56,360 bases of DNA from Alphaproteobacteria bacterium. Lineage in GTDB: Bacteria; Pseudomonadota; Alphaproteobacteria; UBA8366; GCA-2717185. A model generated the notes under the pieces. The model was not told the DNA's origin. It did no database searches and worked only from the letters and a program-made list of their open reading frames with translations. The number at the start of each line of letters is the position of its first letter. Within the stretch, counting starts at the first letter, position 1. The DNA lies in contig JBBDQU010000010.1 in assembly GCA_040905865.1 (NCBI GenBank), positions 1 to 56,360 of the forward strand. The letters are read 5' to 3'. The position numbers and the translations under genes were made by a program. Below are positions 37,974-47,001 of this stretch, piece after piece.

Positions 37974-37997
37974 GTCACAGGGAGTGACCGGCGTCAC
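37974..37997. promoter_or_regulatory. Alternating GTCAC/GTGAC dyad element
   Basis: GTCAC (37974-37978), GTGAC (37984-37988) and GTCAC (37993-37997) form two overlapping inverted repeats about 180 bases upstream of the metallo-beta-lactamase-fold gene. This is a possible operator, in a 294-base spacer that otherwise holds nothing I can identify. Confidence 0.25.
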
Positions 37998-38180
37998 AGC
38001 AACGCTTCGAAAATAAGCCGTTGATTGAAGGAATTTGAGTGGGGATTGACGTGCCTCTTGATCTTGCCGGTTCGCGTTAGCGGCGATTTCCAGGTGGCGT
38101 GCAGGACAAGCGGGCTGTACTAGACGTATCCGTTCTAGTGTTTGGGGTGTGGCGGACAAGGTAACGGAAGGTCGTGGGCG

Positions 38181-39005
38181 ATGAGTTTCAAGGTCAAGTT
38201 CTGGGGCGTTCGTGGCAGCATCGCCACGCCATCCCCGAAACACGTCGCCTTCGGCGGCAATACCAGTTGCGTCGAAGTCTCTTGCGGCGGCCGACGCCTG
38301 ATATTCGATGCCGGGACGGGTATCCGGAATCTCGGCCACTGGCTGATGCGCAAGAATGTATACGATGCGCATCTGTTGCTGTCGCATACCCATTGGGACC
38401 ATATAAACGGCTTTCCGTTTTTTTCACCCGCGTTTCATGAAGGCAGTTCCTTTACGATCATGGCGGGGCATGTCAGCGAGGACGGCGGCATCAAGCGTAT
38501 CCTCGCAGGGCAGATGACCACGCCGACATTTCCCGTGCCGCTGGAGGCAATGCGGAGTTCCCTGGAATTCGAGGATTTCAAGGCCGGCGAAAACTTCAAG
38601 CTGTATAACAATATCCAGATACGGACCATGCCCCTTAACCATCCCTTTGGCGCGACAGGATACCGGGTCGAGTACAAGGGCAAGGCAATGTGTTATGTCA
38701 CGGATACGGAGCATGTGCCGGGCAAGCCGGACGAAAACGTGCTGGCGCTGATCGAAGGCGCCGATCTGGTGATCTACGATTCGACATATACCGATGATGA
38801 ATTTCCCGGCAAGGTCGGCTGGGGGCACTCCACATGGCAGGAGGGCGTGCGTCTGGCGCGCGCCGCGGACGCCAAGATGCTGGCGATCTTCCATCATGAC
38901 CCGGATCATGAAGACGGATTCATGGAGCAGCTTGAAGCGGAATCGCGCTCCGTCTGGCCGGGGGCGATCGTGGCTCGCGAAAACATGCGAATCAATCTGC
39001 TTTAA
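38181..39005 (+). CDS. Metallo-beta-lactamase-fold hydrolase
   Basis: A 274-residue protein: KFWGVRGSIATPS, then FDAGTGIRNLG and the dinuclear metal motif LSHTHWDHING with H69, H71, D73 and H74, further ligands in PLNHPF and DTEHVPG, and the terminal FHHDPDH. It resembles phosphodiesterase/PhnP- or RNase Z-like MBL proteins often found as stand-alone enzymes; the substrate is unknown. The ATG at 38181 gives the normal family start. Confidence 0.9.
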   Translation: MSFKVKFWGVRGSIATPSPKHVAFGGNTSCVEVSCGGRRLIFDAGTGIRNLGHWLMRKNVYDAHLLLSHTHWDHINGFPFFSPAFHEGSSFTIMAGHVSEDGGIKRILAGQMTTPTFPVPLEAMRSSLEFEDFKAGENFKLYNNIQIRTMPLNHPFGATGYRVEYKGKAMCYVTDTEHVPGKPDENVLALIEGADLVIYDSTYTDDEFPGKVGWGHSTWQEGVRLARAADAKMLAIFHHDPDHEDGFMEQLEAESRSVWPGAIVARENMRINLL

Positions 39006-39115
39006 GAGCCGCCTGACGTTGTATCGGCGTCAACACCGGCAGGCCAGTGCGGTGCGGATTCTCTTTTGCTTAACATTTCATCCGTAATATTTGCCGGTCC
39101 TTCGAGAATATGGAC

Positions 39116-39144
39116 TTGAGATTGCTCCGTTCGGGCGGTAGTTT
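39116..39144 (+). promoter_or_regulatory. Candidate sigma-70-type promoter before tetraheme gene
   Basis: TTGAGA (39116-39121), a 17-base spacer and TAGTTT (39139-39144). The -35 is close to consensus, the -10 only weakly so. It is a plausible start for the heme/ferredoxin cluster. Confidence 0.3.
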
Positions 39145-39219
39145 GCATCCGGCAATGCGTGATACGGATGGCTTCCGTTGAACGGTCCGTGAAACCGATA
39201 TACCGCAGGGGGAATAGTT

Positions 39220-40167
39220 TTGAACAAATTCTTGGTGACAATATTCTCGGTTCTGTCGTTTGTGGTGGTCAGCGGTTTCATCGGATTCGCGGCGGAAACG
39301 CAGGCGGCGCCGTTCAACGTCGGTCCAAAGAAATGCCAGGAGTGCCATACGGCCGAGGCAACGGTCTGGGAAGGCACGGCGCATTTCAAGTCCTTCAAGG
39401 ATATTCACCGGCACGATAAAGCCGACGACATCGTGGAGGCCGTCGGCGACAAACGCATGAAGCGGTCCGAAACCTGCACGATCTGCCATTACAGTGACGA
39501 GCAGAAGGATGAAAGCGCGAGGCCGAAGCAGGTTGCGGGTCCATCCTGCGAAAGCTGCCACGGTGCGGCGTCCGACTGGATCGCCGTCCACAACGATTAC
39601 GGCGCGGGCGTGAAGCGGGAAGACGAAACCGCCGAACACAAGGCCGAACGGATCGCGAAGGCCGAAGCGGCCGGGATGATCCGTCCGGACAAGCTGTTTG
39701 ACGTGGCGTCGAACTGCATGGGCTGTCACGGGCTGGCGCGGGATGAACTGGAGGCCAAGGATGCGGCCGCGATGCTGGACGCCGGGCACCCGATCAAGCC
39801 GGAATTCGAACTGGTCAGCTATAGCCAGGGCACGGTGCGCCACCGCTTCTATCCTCCGGACGTGACCGTTAACAAGGAGATGACGCCGGCCGAACTGTCC
39901 CAGATGTACGTTGTCGGCCAGGCTGCCGCGCTGGTGAGTGCGACGAAGGCGATGTCGAAATCCGACCACGCCAAGTACAAGGAGGCTCAGGAAAAGCGGA
40001 TCGCCACCGCGACGACGGCGCTGAACGCGGTCAAGGCGCAGGTGCCGGAAGCCGGCGCGCTGCTTGCCGATCCCAGTGTTGCAAACGGCCGCGCGCTGGC
40101 GGCGGCGGTCAAGGGGAAGGATCTGACAGGAGCCGTTGGCGACATGCTTCCGAAGGACCGTAAATAG
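39220..40167 (+). CDS. Periplasmic tetraheme cytochrome c (cytochrome c554-like)
   Basis: A 315-residue exported protein with a signal sequence (about 1-30) and four heme-attachment motifs: CQECH (39-43), CTICH (86-90), CESCH (110-114) and CMGCH (166-170). The N-terminal two-thirds resembles cytochrome c554-type proteins. The C-terminal 120 residues lack hemes and form predicted helices (MSKSDHAKYKEAQEKRIATA). It opens a run of redox genes on the same strand and should shuttle electrons in the periplasm. Confidence 0.88.
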   Translation: MNKFLVTIFSVLSFVVVSGFIGFAAETQAAPFNVGPKKCQECHTAEATVWEGTAHFKSFKDIHRHDKADDIVEAVGDKRMKRSETCTICHYSDEQKDESARPKQVAGPSCESCHGAASDWIAVHNDYGAGVKREDETAEHKAERIAKAEAAGMIRPDKLFDVASNCMGCHGLARDELEAKDAAAMLDAGHPIKPEFELVSYSQGTVRHRFYPPDVTVNKEMTPAELSQMYVVGQAAALVSATKAMSKSDHAKYKEAQEKRIATATTALNAVKAQVPEAGALLADPSVANGRALAAAVKGKDLTGAVGDMLPKDRK

Positions 40168-40225
40168 GGCGATCCTCCCGCCTGGGGCGGGAAGGTGTAT
40201 AACGGCCAGCAGCGTTTCGGGGGCA

Positions 40226-41905
40226 ATGGGCTTGGTGGATCTCGCGGGTAGAGCAACTATGGAGCGGCCGCAACGGTGGTCGACGCCATTCGGTGCGGAA
40301 ATGACCGAAAGCGATGTCGAGTCGCTGTTGCGCCGTCCGGACATCGCGGCTATCGAAGCGGATAATTTCCCCAAACACACCCCCCTGAAGGGGGTGCTTC
40401 TGAACGATACGCGGATCGTCCGGTTCCGGGCCGGCGATATCGTCGTCCGGGAAGGCGACTACGGAAACTCGGCGTTTCTGGTTCTGGAAGGTAGCCTCCG
40501 GGTCGTGCTGGCGCCGGAATTGCCGCAATCGCTGCTGGGGCGCCAGCAGACCGGGAAAAAAGGGTTCTTCGAGGCGCTTTCGCAACTTTGGACAAATTCG
40601 ACAGTGCCCGAGGTGCGCGACATTTCGCGCTATCAGGGGCAGGGGCTGCGCGGCGGGTCCGACAGTGCGAATGCCCGGGTATTCCTGCAGGACGTGCCGG
40701 CTGTGCTGGACAGGCACCGCACCGCAAAGCTGGAAGACGGCGCCCTGTTCGGGGAACTGGCGGCGCTGGGGCGTGTGCCGCGGACAGCGACGATTTTCGC
40801 CGAACAGGAAGCGACCCTGCTGGAAATCCGCTGGCAGGGGCTGCGTGAACTGCGCAAGTATGACGAAGGCTGGCGCCGGATGATCGACCAGCGCTACCGC
40901 GAAAATGCGCTGAAGACGCATCTGCAGGAAAGCATCATGTTTTCGCGCCTGGACGAAAATGCCCTGCAGTCCGTTGTCGACAAGGTTCTGTTCGAGACGT
41001 ATGGCGCATTTGACTGGAATGTCGCATTCCAGAAGCAGCGCCAGAGCGGCAACGCCAAGGAACCGGTGATTGCAAGGCAGGGCGAGTATCCCGACGGCGT
41101 GCTGATGATCCGCGCCGGTTTTGCCCGGGTCAGCGTGAAGCACGGCAATGGGGAGCGGACGCTGACCTATCTTGGCGCCGGCGACCATTTCGGGCTGGGC
41201 GAACTGTACGCGGCCTGGAAAAATCCCGACATTCCGGACATTGCGCTGTACACGACGCTGACGGCGCTGGGCTATGTCGACGTTATCCGGGTGCCGGCCC
41301 CGATCCTGGAAGAACATGTTTTTCCGTTCATGGAGCAGCCGACATCGACGACGATGGATATCGCGTCGAAGCCGGTCGCCGATGACGCCATGATGGAGTG
41401 GGCGGTCGAGGAGCGCTTCATCAACGCGACGCGATCGATGGTGATCGACCTGGAGCGTTGCGTGCGTTGCGACGATTGCGTCCGCGCCTGCGCGTCGACC
41501 CATGGCGGCAATCCGCGCTTTCGCCGGCATGGGCGGACATTCGATAACATCATGGTGGCCAATGCCTGCATGCATTGCGCGGATCCGGTCTGCATGATCG
41601 GCTGCCCGACCGGGGCGATCCATCGAACCGTTGAAACCGGCATCGTCGTCATCAACGACCTGACCTGTATCGGTTGCGCGACCTGCGCGAATTCATGCCC
41701 GTACAACAACATCGCGATGGTCGCGATCCGGACGAAGGACGGCCATACGATCGCCGACCCGAATACCGGCAAGCCGATCTTCAAGGCGACCAAATGCGAT
41801 TTCTGCGACAGTAATCCCGGTGGCCCCGCCTGTGTCCGGGCGTGCCCGTATGGCGCGCTGCGTCGGGTCCATTTCCGGGAATTCAACCCGGCGGGAGCGG
41901 GTTGA
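40226..41905 (+). CDS. Two cyclic-nucleotide-binding domains fused to a four-cluster ferredoxin
   Basis: About 559 residues. A first cNMP-binding domain spans about 65-215, with RFRAGDIVVREGDYG and a canonical phosphate-binding cassette (ALFGELAALGRVPRTATI) split by a roughly 60-residue insertion. A second, weaker domain lies at about 280-370 (RQGEYPDGVLMIRAG, then LGAGDHFGLGELY). From about 405 on comes a DmsB/NrfC-like ferredoxin with four Cys groups: CVRCDDCVRAC, CMHCADPVCMIGC, CIGCATCANSC and CDFCDSNPGGPACVRAC (16 Cys, four [4Fe-4S]). No signal peptide, so cytoplasmic. The stop overlaps the ATG of the next gene. The start is uncertain; 40259 and 40301 are alternatives. Confidence 0.85.
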   Translation: MGLVDLAGRATMERPQRWSTPFGAEMTESDVESLLRRPDIAAIEADNFPKHTPLKGVLLNDTRIVRFRAGDIVVREGDYGNSAFLVLEGSLRVVLAPELPQSLLGRQQTGKKGFFEALSQLWTNSTVPEVRDISRYQGQGLRGGSDSANARVFLQDVPAVLDRHRTAKLEDGALFGELAALGRVPRTATIFAEQEATLLEIRWQGLRELRKYDEGWRRMIDQRYRENALKTHLQESIMFSRLDENALQSVVDKVLFETYGAFDWNVAFQKQRQSGNAKEPVIARQGEYPDGVLMIRAGFARVSVKHGNGERTLTYLGAGDHFGLGELYAAWKNPDIPDIALYTTLTALGYVDVIRVPAPILEEHVFPFMEQPTSTTMDIASKPVADDAMMEWAVEERFINATRSMVIDLERCVRCDDCVRACASTHGGNPRFRRHGRTFDNIMVANACMHCADPVCMIGCPTGAIHRTVETGIVVINDLTCIGCATCANSCPYNNIAMVAIRTKDGHTIADPNTGKPIFKATKCDFCDSNPGGPACVRACPYGALRRVHFREFNPAGAG

Positions 41906-42726
41906 TGTCCCAACGCTATTCCGCCGTGCCCGTAACGACATTCTGCGTCCTGAGCGCGGCTGTGTTTGGGCTGACGGCCTGGGCGGCGCGCGATACGTGG
42001 GAAAATCTCGGCAATCCCGCTATTCTGACCGGCTACACGCTGTTTGTCCTGATGTTGCTTCTGGGCTTCCTCAATGCCCGCAAGCGGCTCTCGATGCTGC
42101 CGGTCGGCCGGGCGAGCGTCTGGCTCGCCTTCCACGTGGTGGCCGGAATCCTGGCGCTGGCAATGTTCTGGCTGCACACGGGAACGATCTGGCCGGTCGG
42201 ACTCTACGAGCAGGTACTGACGGGGCTTTTTTATCTGGTCAGCCTCAGCGGCATAGTCGGCTACGGTCTGTCCCGCATGCTGCCTCGCCGTCTGGCGCAG
42301 ACCGAAATCGAGATCATCTTTGAACGCATACCCGCCGAACTCGCGGAAATCCGCGAAAAAATCGAGGCGCTCGTGCTGGAATGCACGGAAAAAACGGGCA
42401 GCGATACGGTCGCCCAGCATTATATCGGGACGTTGAGCTGGTTTTTCGCCCGCCCGCGATTCCGGATCAGCCATATTGTCGGCGGCGATGCCGCGGGGCA
42501 CTGGCTGCGGGGGCCCGGTTCCGCCGCCAGTCGCTACCTTAACGATCCCGAAAGGGCATATTTCGATCAGATTATCGAGCTCGGCGAGCTCAAATGCCTG
42601 ATAGACCGGCATTATGCGTGTCAGGAACTGTTGAAAAAGTGGCTGTTGGTGCATGTGCCGCTGGCAATGGCTGTAATACTCGTGGCCGTCTGGCACCTCA
42701 TTTTGGTGAATGTGTACGCGCTATGA
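41905..42726 (+). CDS. Membrane di-heme cytochrome b-like subunit
   Basis: A 273-residue protein with five hydrophobic segments (about 8-28, 40-57, 72-92, 103-122 and 245-268). Histidines H77/H91 (AFHVVAGILALAMFWLHTG) and H250/H264 (VHVPLAMAVILVAVWH) each lie 14 apart in the same membrane helix, the spacing of two bis-histidine b hemes. It overlaps the ferredoxin gene (TGATG) and the decaheme gene (ATGA). It probably links the quinone pool, through its hemes, to the ferredoxin on the inside or the cytochromes outside. It takes the place of the NrfD/DmsC-type anchor usually paired with such ferredoxins. Confidence 0.8.
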   Translation: MSQRYSAVPVTTFCVLSAAVFGLTAWAARDTWENLGNPAILTGYTLFVLMLLLGFLNARKRLSMLPVGRASVWLAFHVVAGILALAMFWLHTGTIWPVGLYEQVLTGLFYLVSLSGIVGYGLSRMLPRRLAQTEIEIIFERIPAELAEIREKIEALVLECTEKTGSDTVAQHYIGTLSWFFARPRFRISHIVGGDAAGHWLRGPGSAASRYLNDPERAYFDQIIELGELKCLIDRHYACQELLKKWLLVHVPLAMAVILVAVWHLILVNVYAL

Positions 42727-44723
42727 TTACAGATCCGGACCGGTTCAGGCAGGACAAGAGCCCCTATGAGCGACCGAACTTCCCGTATCGCTGCGGCAGG
42801 TTAAGCTTCTGGGGCAAGCCTTGCGGCCGGGGACCGTCCAGCGAAGGGGCATGTGGCGGCGTCAGCGAATGTACGCCCTATTTCAGCAACGGCCGCTGGG
42901 AGTGCCGGCGTTCCGTCCGCAATGGCGGGCCGTGCGAATCCGGACCGCTGCCCGACGGACGATGTTGTAATCAGCACGCGGCGTGTCGGCCGATCCCGTC
43001 CCTGCGCCGGTTCCGCGGCCGCCTGTCGCTGCTGGCGGCCGCGCTTGTCCTGGCGCTGGTGTCGGCCTTCGGATTCATGGGCGACGATGCGCGCGCGATT
43101 AGCTCGGTGAACCCCGGTGAAATATCCGGTGCGCATTCGAAGTTTTCCAGTAGCGAAGGCTGTGCGACTTGCCACCAGCCGCATGGTCAGGATGCGGCGA
43201 ACTGGCTGCAGGCCGCCTGGTCGCCGGGCGAACTGTCCCAGTCCTGCGAAACCTGCCATACCTTCAACGGCCCGGCATCGGCGCCGCATAACGAAACCTT
43301 CCAGAATGCCAGTGCCGGCGCGGAACGCCAGACACAGTGCACGATGTGTCACACCGAACACAAAGGGGAGAACGGGACGACCGTCAAGCTGGCCGACGCG
43401 CAATGCAACGCGTGCCATGAACAGAAATTCGCCAGTTTCTCAAACGGACATCCGCCGTTTTCCGAAACCTACCCGTCGCGCCGGCGAACGGCCATCGCGT
43501 TCAACCACACGAGTCACTTCACCAGGCATTTCGAGGATCAGCGTTTCGCGGATCGGGCGCCGAAGGACCGTTGCGTCGCCTGCCACGATACGGATCGCGC
43601 GGGCCGCAATGTTCCGGTCAAGGCGTTCGAGCAGACTTGCGCGGGATGCCACGAGAGCCAGATTGCCGACCGTGAAATCGTGGTATTTACTTTGCCCGAA
43701 TTCGAAAAAAATCCATTTGACCTTTCCGCCGTCCGCGAAGCGTGCGGGCCGTCGGTCGCCGACCTGGACAGTGCGTCGGACATCTTCGACAACGTCGCCG
43801 ATGCCCTGGTGGCCGAGGATACCGTGGGTATAGAAAAAAGCATGAAGGCGCTGCAAAGCCGCTTGGGACTTGCCGCCGGCGACGGGGCGGAAGAAGAAGA
43901 ATTCCTGTCGGTTTCGATCGAATTCCTGCCCGCCGCTGCGGTCATGCTGCTGGGGATCGAGGATGGCGGGGACATGGAAGAGTATACCGAACCTGTCCGC
44001 GATCTTGTTCTGGCGATGATCGATGAAGGCGGCGAGGCGTTTGAGGGCGCCGTCGAAGGACGCGGCGTTCCCGCAGATACGCTGTTCGCCGGACTGTCCT
44101 CGGATCTCGTACACCGTGTCGGTTGCGCATGGGCGTCCAATGTCGAATACGAAGCGCCGGCGGATCCGATCGCCGGGGGCTGGTATGCCGATGCCCTTTC
44201 GCTGCGGTACAAGCCGGTGCGACATGCGGATCCGGTTGCCAGGGCCTGGGTTGAACTGGCCGCGGCCGGCGGCGAGGGCATCGACGAGGATTTTCGCGAT
44301 ACGATGATTGGCGGCTCGGATGGGGTCGGCGCCTGCACGAAGTGTCATTCGGTGAACGCGGATGCGGAAAATGCCGATACTCTCACTATAGGCTGGAAAC
44401 TCGGCGCCGAATCCAAGCAGCGCCATGTCCGCTATTCGCATGTGCCGCATCTGAATTTGCTTGGAATGGAACAGGCGTGTGAAACCTGTCACAAAATGGA
44501 TCAGGAAGCGGATTTCGACGCCGCGTTCAAGCAGTTCGATCCAAACAAGTTCGCAAGCAACTTTAAATCGATTGAAAATAATACCTGTATCGGTTGCCAT
44601 GCGGAGGGCGAGGTGCGGCAGGACTGCACGCTGTGCCATGAATATCACAACGGACATGGTTTCAGGCACCGCATGTCAGCAACGGACAATGACCAGAATA
44701 CAGGCGGTCCAATGGCGAATTGA
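42723..44723 (+). CDS. Membrane-anchored decaheme cytochrome c with cytoplasmic Cys-rich domain
   Basis: A 666-residue protein starting in the ATGA overlap with the b-type gene. Residues 1-95 form a Cys-rich segment with nine Cys (24, 34, 44, 50, 61, 71, 81, 82, 88) in a GxPCGRGP-type repeat, without a signal peptide. One membrane helix (about 101-118) then exports the rest. Ten CxxCH sites follow: 147, 175, 206, 228, 284 and 306 in a first cluster, then, after an acidic linker of about 230 residues, 538, 586, 622 and 635. The two heme clusters with a flexible linker suggest a long-range electron wire from the membrane. Confidence 0.88.
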   Translation: MITDPDRFRQDKSPYERPNFPYRCGRLSFWGKPCGRGPSSEGACGGVSECTPYFSNGRWECRRSVRNGGPCESGPLPDGRCCNQHAACRPIPSLRRFRGRLSLLAAALVLALVSAFGFMGDDARAISSVNPGEISGAHSKFSSSEGCATCHQPHGQDAANWLQAAWSPGELSQSCETCHTFNGPASAPHNETFQNASAGAERQTQCTMCHTEHKGENGTTVKLADAQCNACHEQKFASFSNGHPPFSETYPSRRRTAIAFNHTSHFTRHFEDQRFADRAPKDRCVACHDTDRAGRNVPVKAFEQTCAGCHESQIADREIVVFTLPEFEKNPFDLSAVREACGPSVADLDSASDIFDNVADALVAEDTVGIEKSMKALQSRLGLAAGDGAEEEEFLSVSIEFLPAAAVMLLGIEDGGDMEEYTEPVRDLVLAMIDEGGEAFEGAVEGRGVPADTLFAGLSSDLVHRVGCAWASNVEYEAPADPIAGGWYADALSLRYKPVRHADPVARAWVELAAAGGEGIDEDFRDTMIGGSDGVGACTKCHSVNADAENADTLTIGWKLGAESKQRHVRYSHVPHLNLLGMEQACETCHKMDQEADFDAAFKQFDPNKFASNFKSIENNTCIGCHAEGEVRQDCTLCHEYHNGHGFRHRMSATDNDQNTGGPMAN

Positions 44724-44790
44724 GAGAGGGCTGGGTGTTGCGTTGGCGCAACGTGTCGCATCCGCGAAGTGTGATATGCGTCATATTGAA

Positions 44791-44818
44791 TTGTCGGGTC
44801 CCGGGGGCATGCTATAGT
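44791..44818 (+). promoter_or_regulatory. Candidate promoter before pentaheme gene
   Basis: TTGTCG (44791-44796), 16 bases, TATAGT (44813-44818). A small GTTGCG/CGCAAC hairpin lies upstream at about 44735-44751. It could give a separate transcript for the pentaheme-porin part. Confidence 0.35.
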
Positions 44819-44857
44819 GCTTTTTATCGGGATGGGGTGATCGAGAGGGATTTGGTT

Positions 44858-46864
44858 ATGTTGAATTCGATCTTTTCCAGAAACATCGTGCGGTGGTTCG
44901 CCGTCCTGGGGTGTGGCGTCGCCCTGCTGTTTGCATTGCCCGCATCGGCGGATGATCAGGGCGCCGCAATCCAGCAGGCCGTGACGACGCCGGGAGCGGC
45001 AGGCGACCCGCATGCGGAAATGTTCGCAGAAGATAATTATCCCAGCGCATCCCAGTGCGCCGTGTGCCACCAGCAGATATACAAGGAATGGGCGTCGTCG
45101 AATCACGCCTACGCGTCGATCTCGCCGATGTTTCACAAGTTCGAGCAGGCCATCAGCGACCTGACCCAGGGAACGATCGGCACATTCTGCGTGCGCTGCC
45201 ATCAGCAGGTCGGCACGCAGCGCGGCGAACCGCGCGAACTTCCCCTTTGGGAACGCAGCCGTGTATCCAGCGAAGGCATCACCTGCATCACCTGTCATCG
45301 CGTCACGGAAGAATACGGCCGGGGCCAGAACGGCGAACGTCGCATTAATTACGGCAATATCCACAACCCGGTTTACGGGTCGCTGGAGAACAGTAAATTC
45401 GATGAGGTGATCGCCAAGAAGGACGAATACAAGATCGCGACGTCCGAAGAGGATCGCGGCGCCAAGACGCATGCGAATGTCGTGAAGTTCAGCCAGATTT
45501 CACAATCCGAATTCTGCGCTTCCTGCCATCAGGTCGCGGTCAATCTCGGCATCAAGCTGGAAGTCGTCTGGGAACAGTACCGCGACTCGCCGGCCGCCAA
45601 GAACGGCGTTACCTGCCAGGACTGCCACATGGGCAAGGTTCCGGGACGCGCCGAAGGGTACACCACCGCACCGGTTGCCGTCGTCAACGGCGTTCCGATC
45701 AATCCGGGCCGGAAGCACAGCAACCACGCCTTCTATGGTCCGGGTTATCCGATCGCCCATCCCGGCGTCTTCCCGCATAATCCGGAAGCCGAACGCTGGA
45801 CCATGCAGGAATGGTTGAAATTCGACTATCGCGCCGGTTGGGGTACCGAGGAGTTCGAATCCTCCATTGAGGATATCGCGGAAATCTTCGAGGACCTGGA
45901 CGATGCGGTGGAGGATATCGCCAGCGACGACGAGGCCAGGAAAACCTTCGCGGAACAGACGGATGCCCTGGCGGAACTTCTGGCGGACCGCAAGGAACCG
46001 CGGGTCAGGGAGGCGCTTGCCGCCCTTATTGCCGCGAAAACCGCGGATCCGGACGTCGTGAAGAAATCCGTTGAAAAAATGGCGTCGGTTCTGGGCGTCC
46101 GTTTCCCGGAAATCTGGGAATACCCCGGCGACCGTGAGGAAGCCAACGAGATCATCCAGGAAAATATCGTCGCCCTGGAAGAAAAGCGGGAATTGCGCCG
46201 CCAGGTTATGGAAAACGGCAGCCGCATTGACGGCCCGTTCTTCTCCGGCGATCCGGAAGCGGGCGAATCGCTCAGCTTCAAGTACACCATCGTGAATACC
46301 GATGACGGTCATAACCTGCCGTCCGGTTCGCTTGGCGCGCAGCCGGAGATCTGGTTCAACGTCGCGCTTATCGATCCCGATGGCGAGCGTGTCTGGGAAT
46401 CGGGATATGTCGACAGCAATGGCGATTTCGCCGATATCCATTCGCTGGACGTGGCGGCAGGCAAGATCGAATTTGACGACCAGCTGGTCAATTTCCAGAC
46501 CAAGTTCCTGACGACGAATGTCAAGGGAACGGATCGGGAAATGTACCTGCCGGTCAGTTTTGATATCGATCAGCGCCCGTTCCTGCGCCCGATCAACGTG
46601 CCGACAACGGTGCTGAACCATCCGCCGTTTGTCCGGATGGAAGGGCGGTCGATCCCGCCGCTGGGCAAAAGGGATGCCGAATACACCATCCCGGCGAGTG
46701 TCATGAAGAAGCCTGGCAAATACCGTCTTGCGGCGCGTTTGCGCAGCCGGGCGGAGCCGATCTACTTCATGCGGTTCGTCGGGGCGACGAGCGAGATGGA
46801 GCAGTCCATGAACGAATGGATGCTGGATATCCATCCGTACACCGTCGAATTCGAGGTCAAGTAG
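44858..46864 (+). CDS. Periplasmic pentaheme cytochrome c with C-terminal beta domain
   Basis: A 668-residue exported protein with a signal peptide (about 1-31, ending LPASA) and five CxxCH motifs at 67-71, 111-115, 143-147, 220-224 and 253-257, in the cytochrome c554 style. An acidic helical spacer (about 300-440) then leads to a C-terminal domain with TDDGHNLPSGSLGAQPEIWF, of the kind at the end of several multiheme oxidoreductases. GAGAGGGA supports the ATG. A hairpin-like dyad follows the stop. The sequence does not show whether it is a reductase or a carrier. Confidence 0.88.
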   Translation: MLNSIFSRNIVRWFAVLGCGVALLFALPASADDQGAAIQQAVTTPGAAGDPHAEMFAEDNYPSASQCAVCHQQIYKEWASSNHAYASISPMFHKFEQAISDLTQGTIGTFCVRCHQQVGTQRGEPRELPLWERSRVSSEGITCITCHRVTEEYGRGQNGERRINYGNIHNPVYGSLENSKFDEVIAKKDEYKIATSEEDRGAKTHANVVKFSQISQSEFCASCHQVAVNLGIKLEVVWEQYRDSPAAKNGVTCQDCHMGKVPGRAEGYTTAPVAVVNGVPINPGRKHSNHAFYGPGYPIAHPGVFPHNPEAERWTMQEWLKFDYRAGWGTEEFESSIEDIAEIFEDLDDAVEDIASDDEARKTFAEQTDALAELLADRKEPRVREALAALIAAKTADPDVVKKSVEKMASVLGVRFPEIWEYPGDREEANEIIQENIVALEEKRELRRQVMENGSRIDGPFFSGDPEAGESLSFKYTIVNTDDGHNLPSGSLGAQPEIWFNVALIDPDGERVWESGYVDSNGDFADIHSLDVAAGKIEFDDQLVNFQTKFLTTNVKGTDREMYLPVSFDIDQRPFLRPINVPTTVLNHPPFVRMEGRSIPPLGKRDAEYTIPASVMKKPGKYRLAARLRSRAEPIYFMRFVGATSEMEQSMNEWMLDIHPYTVEFEVK

Positions 46865-46872
46865 GGCGTCAC

Positions 46873-46898
46873 CCGGGACGCATGTCAATGCATCCCGG
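46873..46898 (+). terminator. Hairpin after pentaheme gene
   Basis: CCGGGA/TCCCGG and inner GCAT/ATGC arms close around GTCA (46873-46898), just after the pentaheme stop. Lacking a T-run, it may be a stability or partial-termination element before the porin gene. Confidence 0.4.
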
Positions 46899-47001
46899 CT
46901 TCGAGACGGTTAGGGGTTTGTTAACCATAGGGGTAGTTAAAAGGACCGGAGACGGTCGTATCGGGTGAATCGGTCGTTATCTGTCCCAGGGAGTAGGGTT
47001 C

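Noticed and set aside
42594-42722. Upstream extension of the decaheme gene
   Set aside because: It would overlap the b-type gene by over 100 bases; the ATGA overlap at 42723 gives a more usual operon start.
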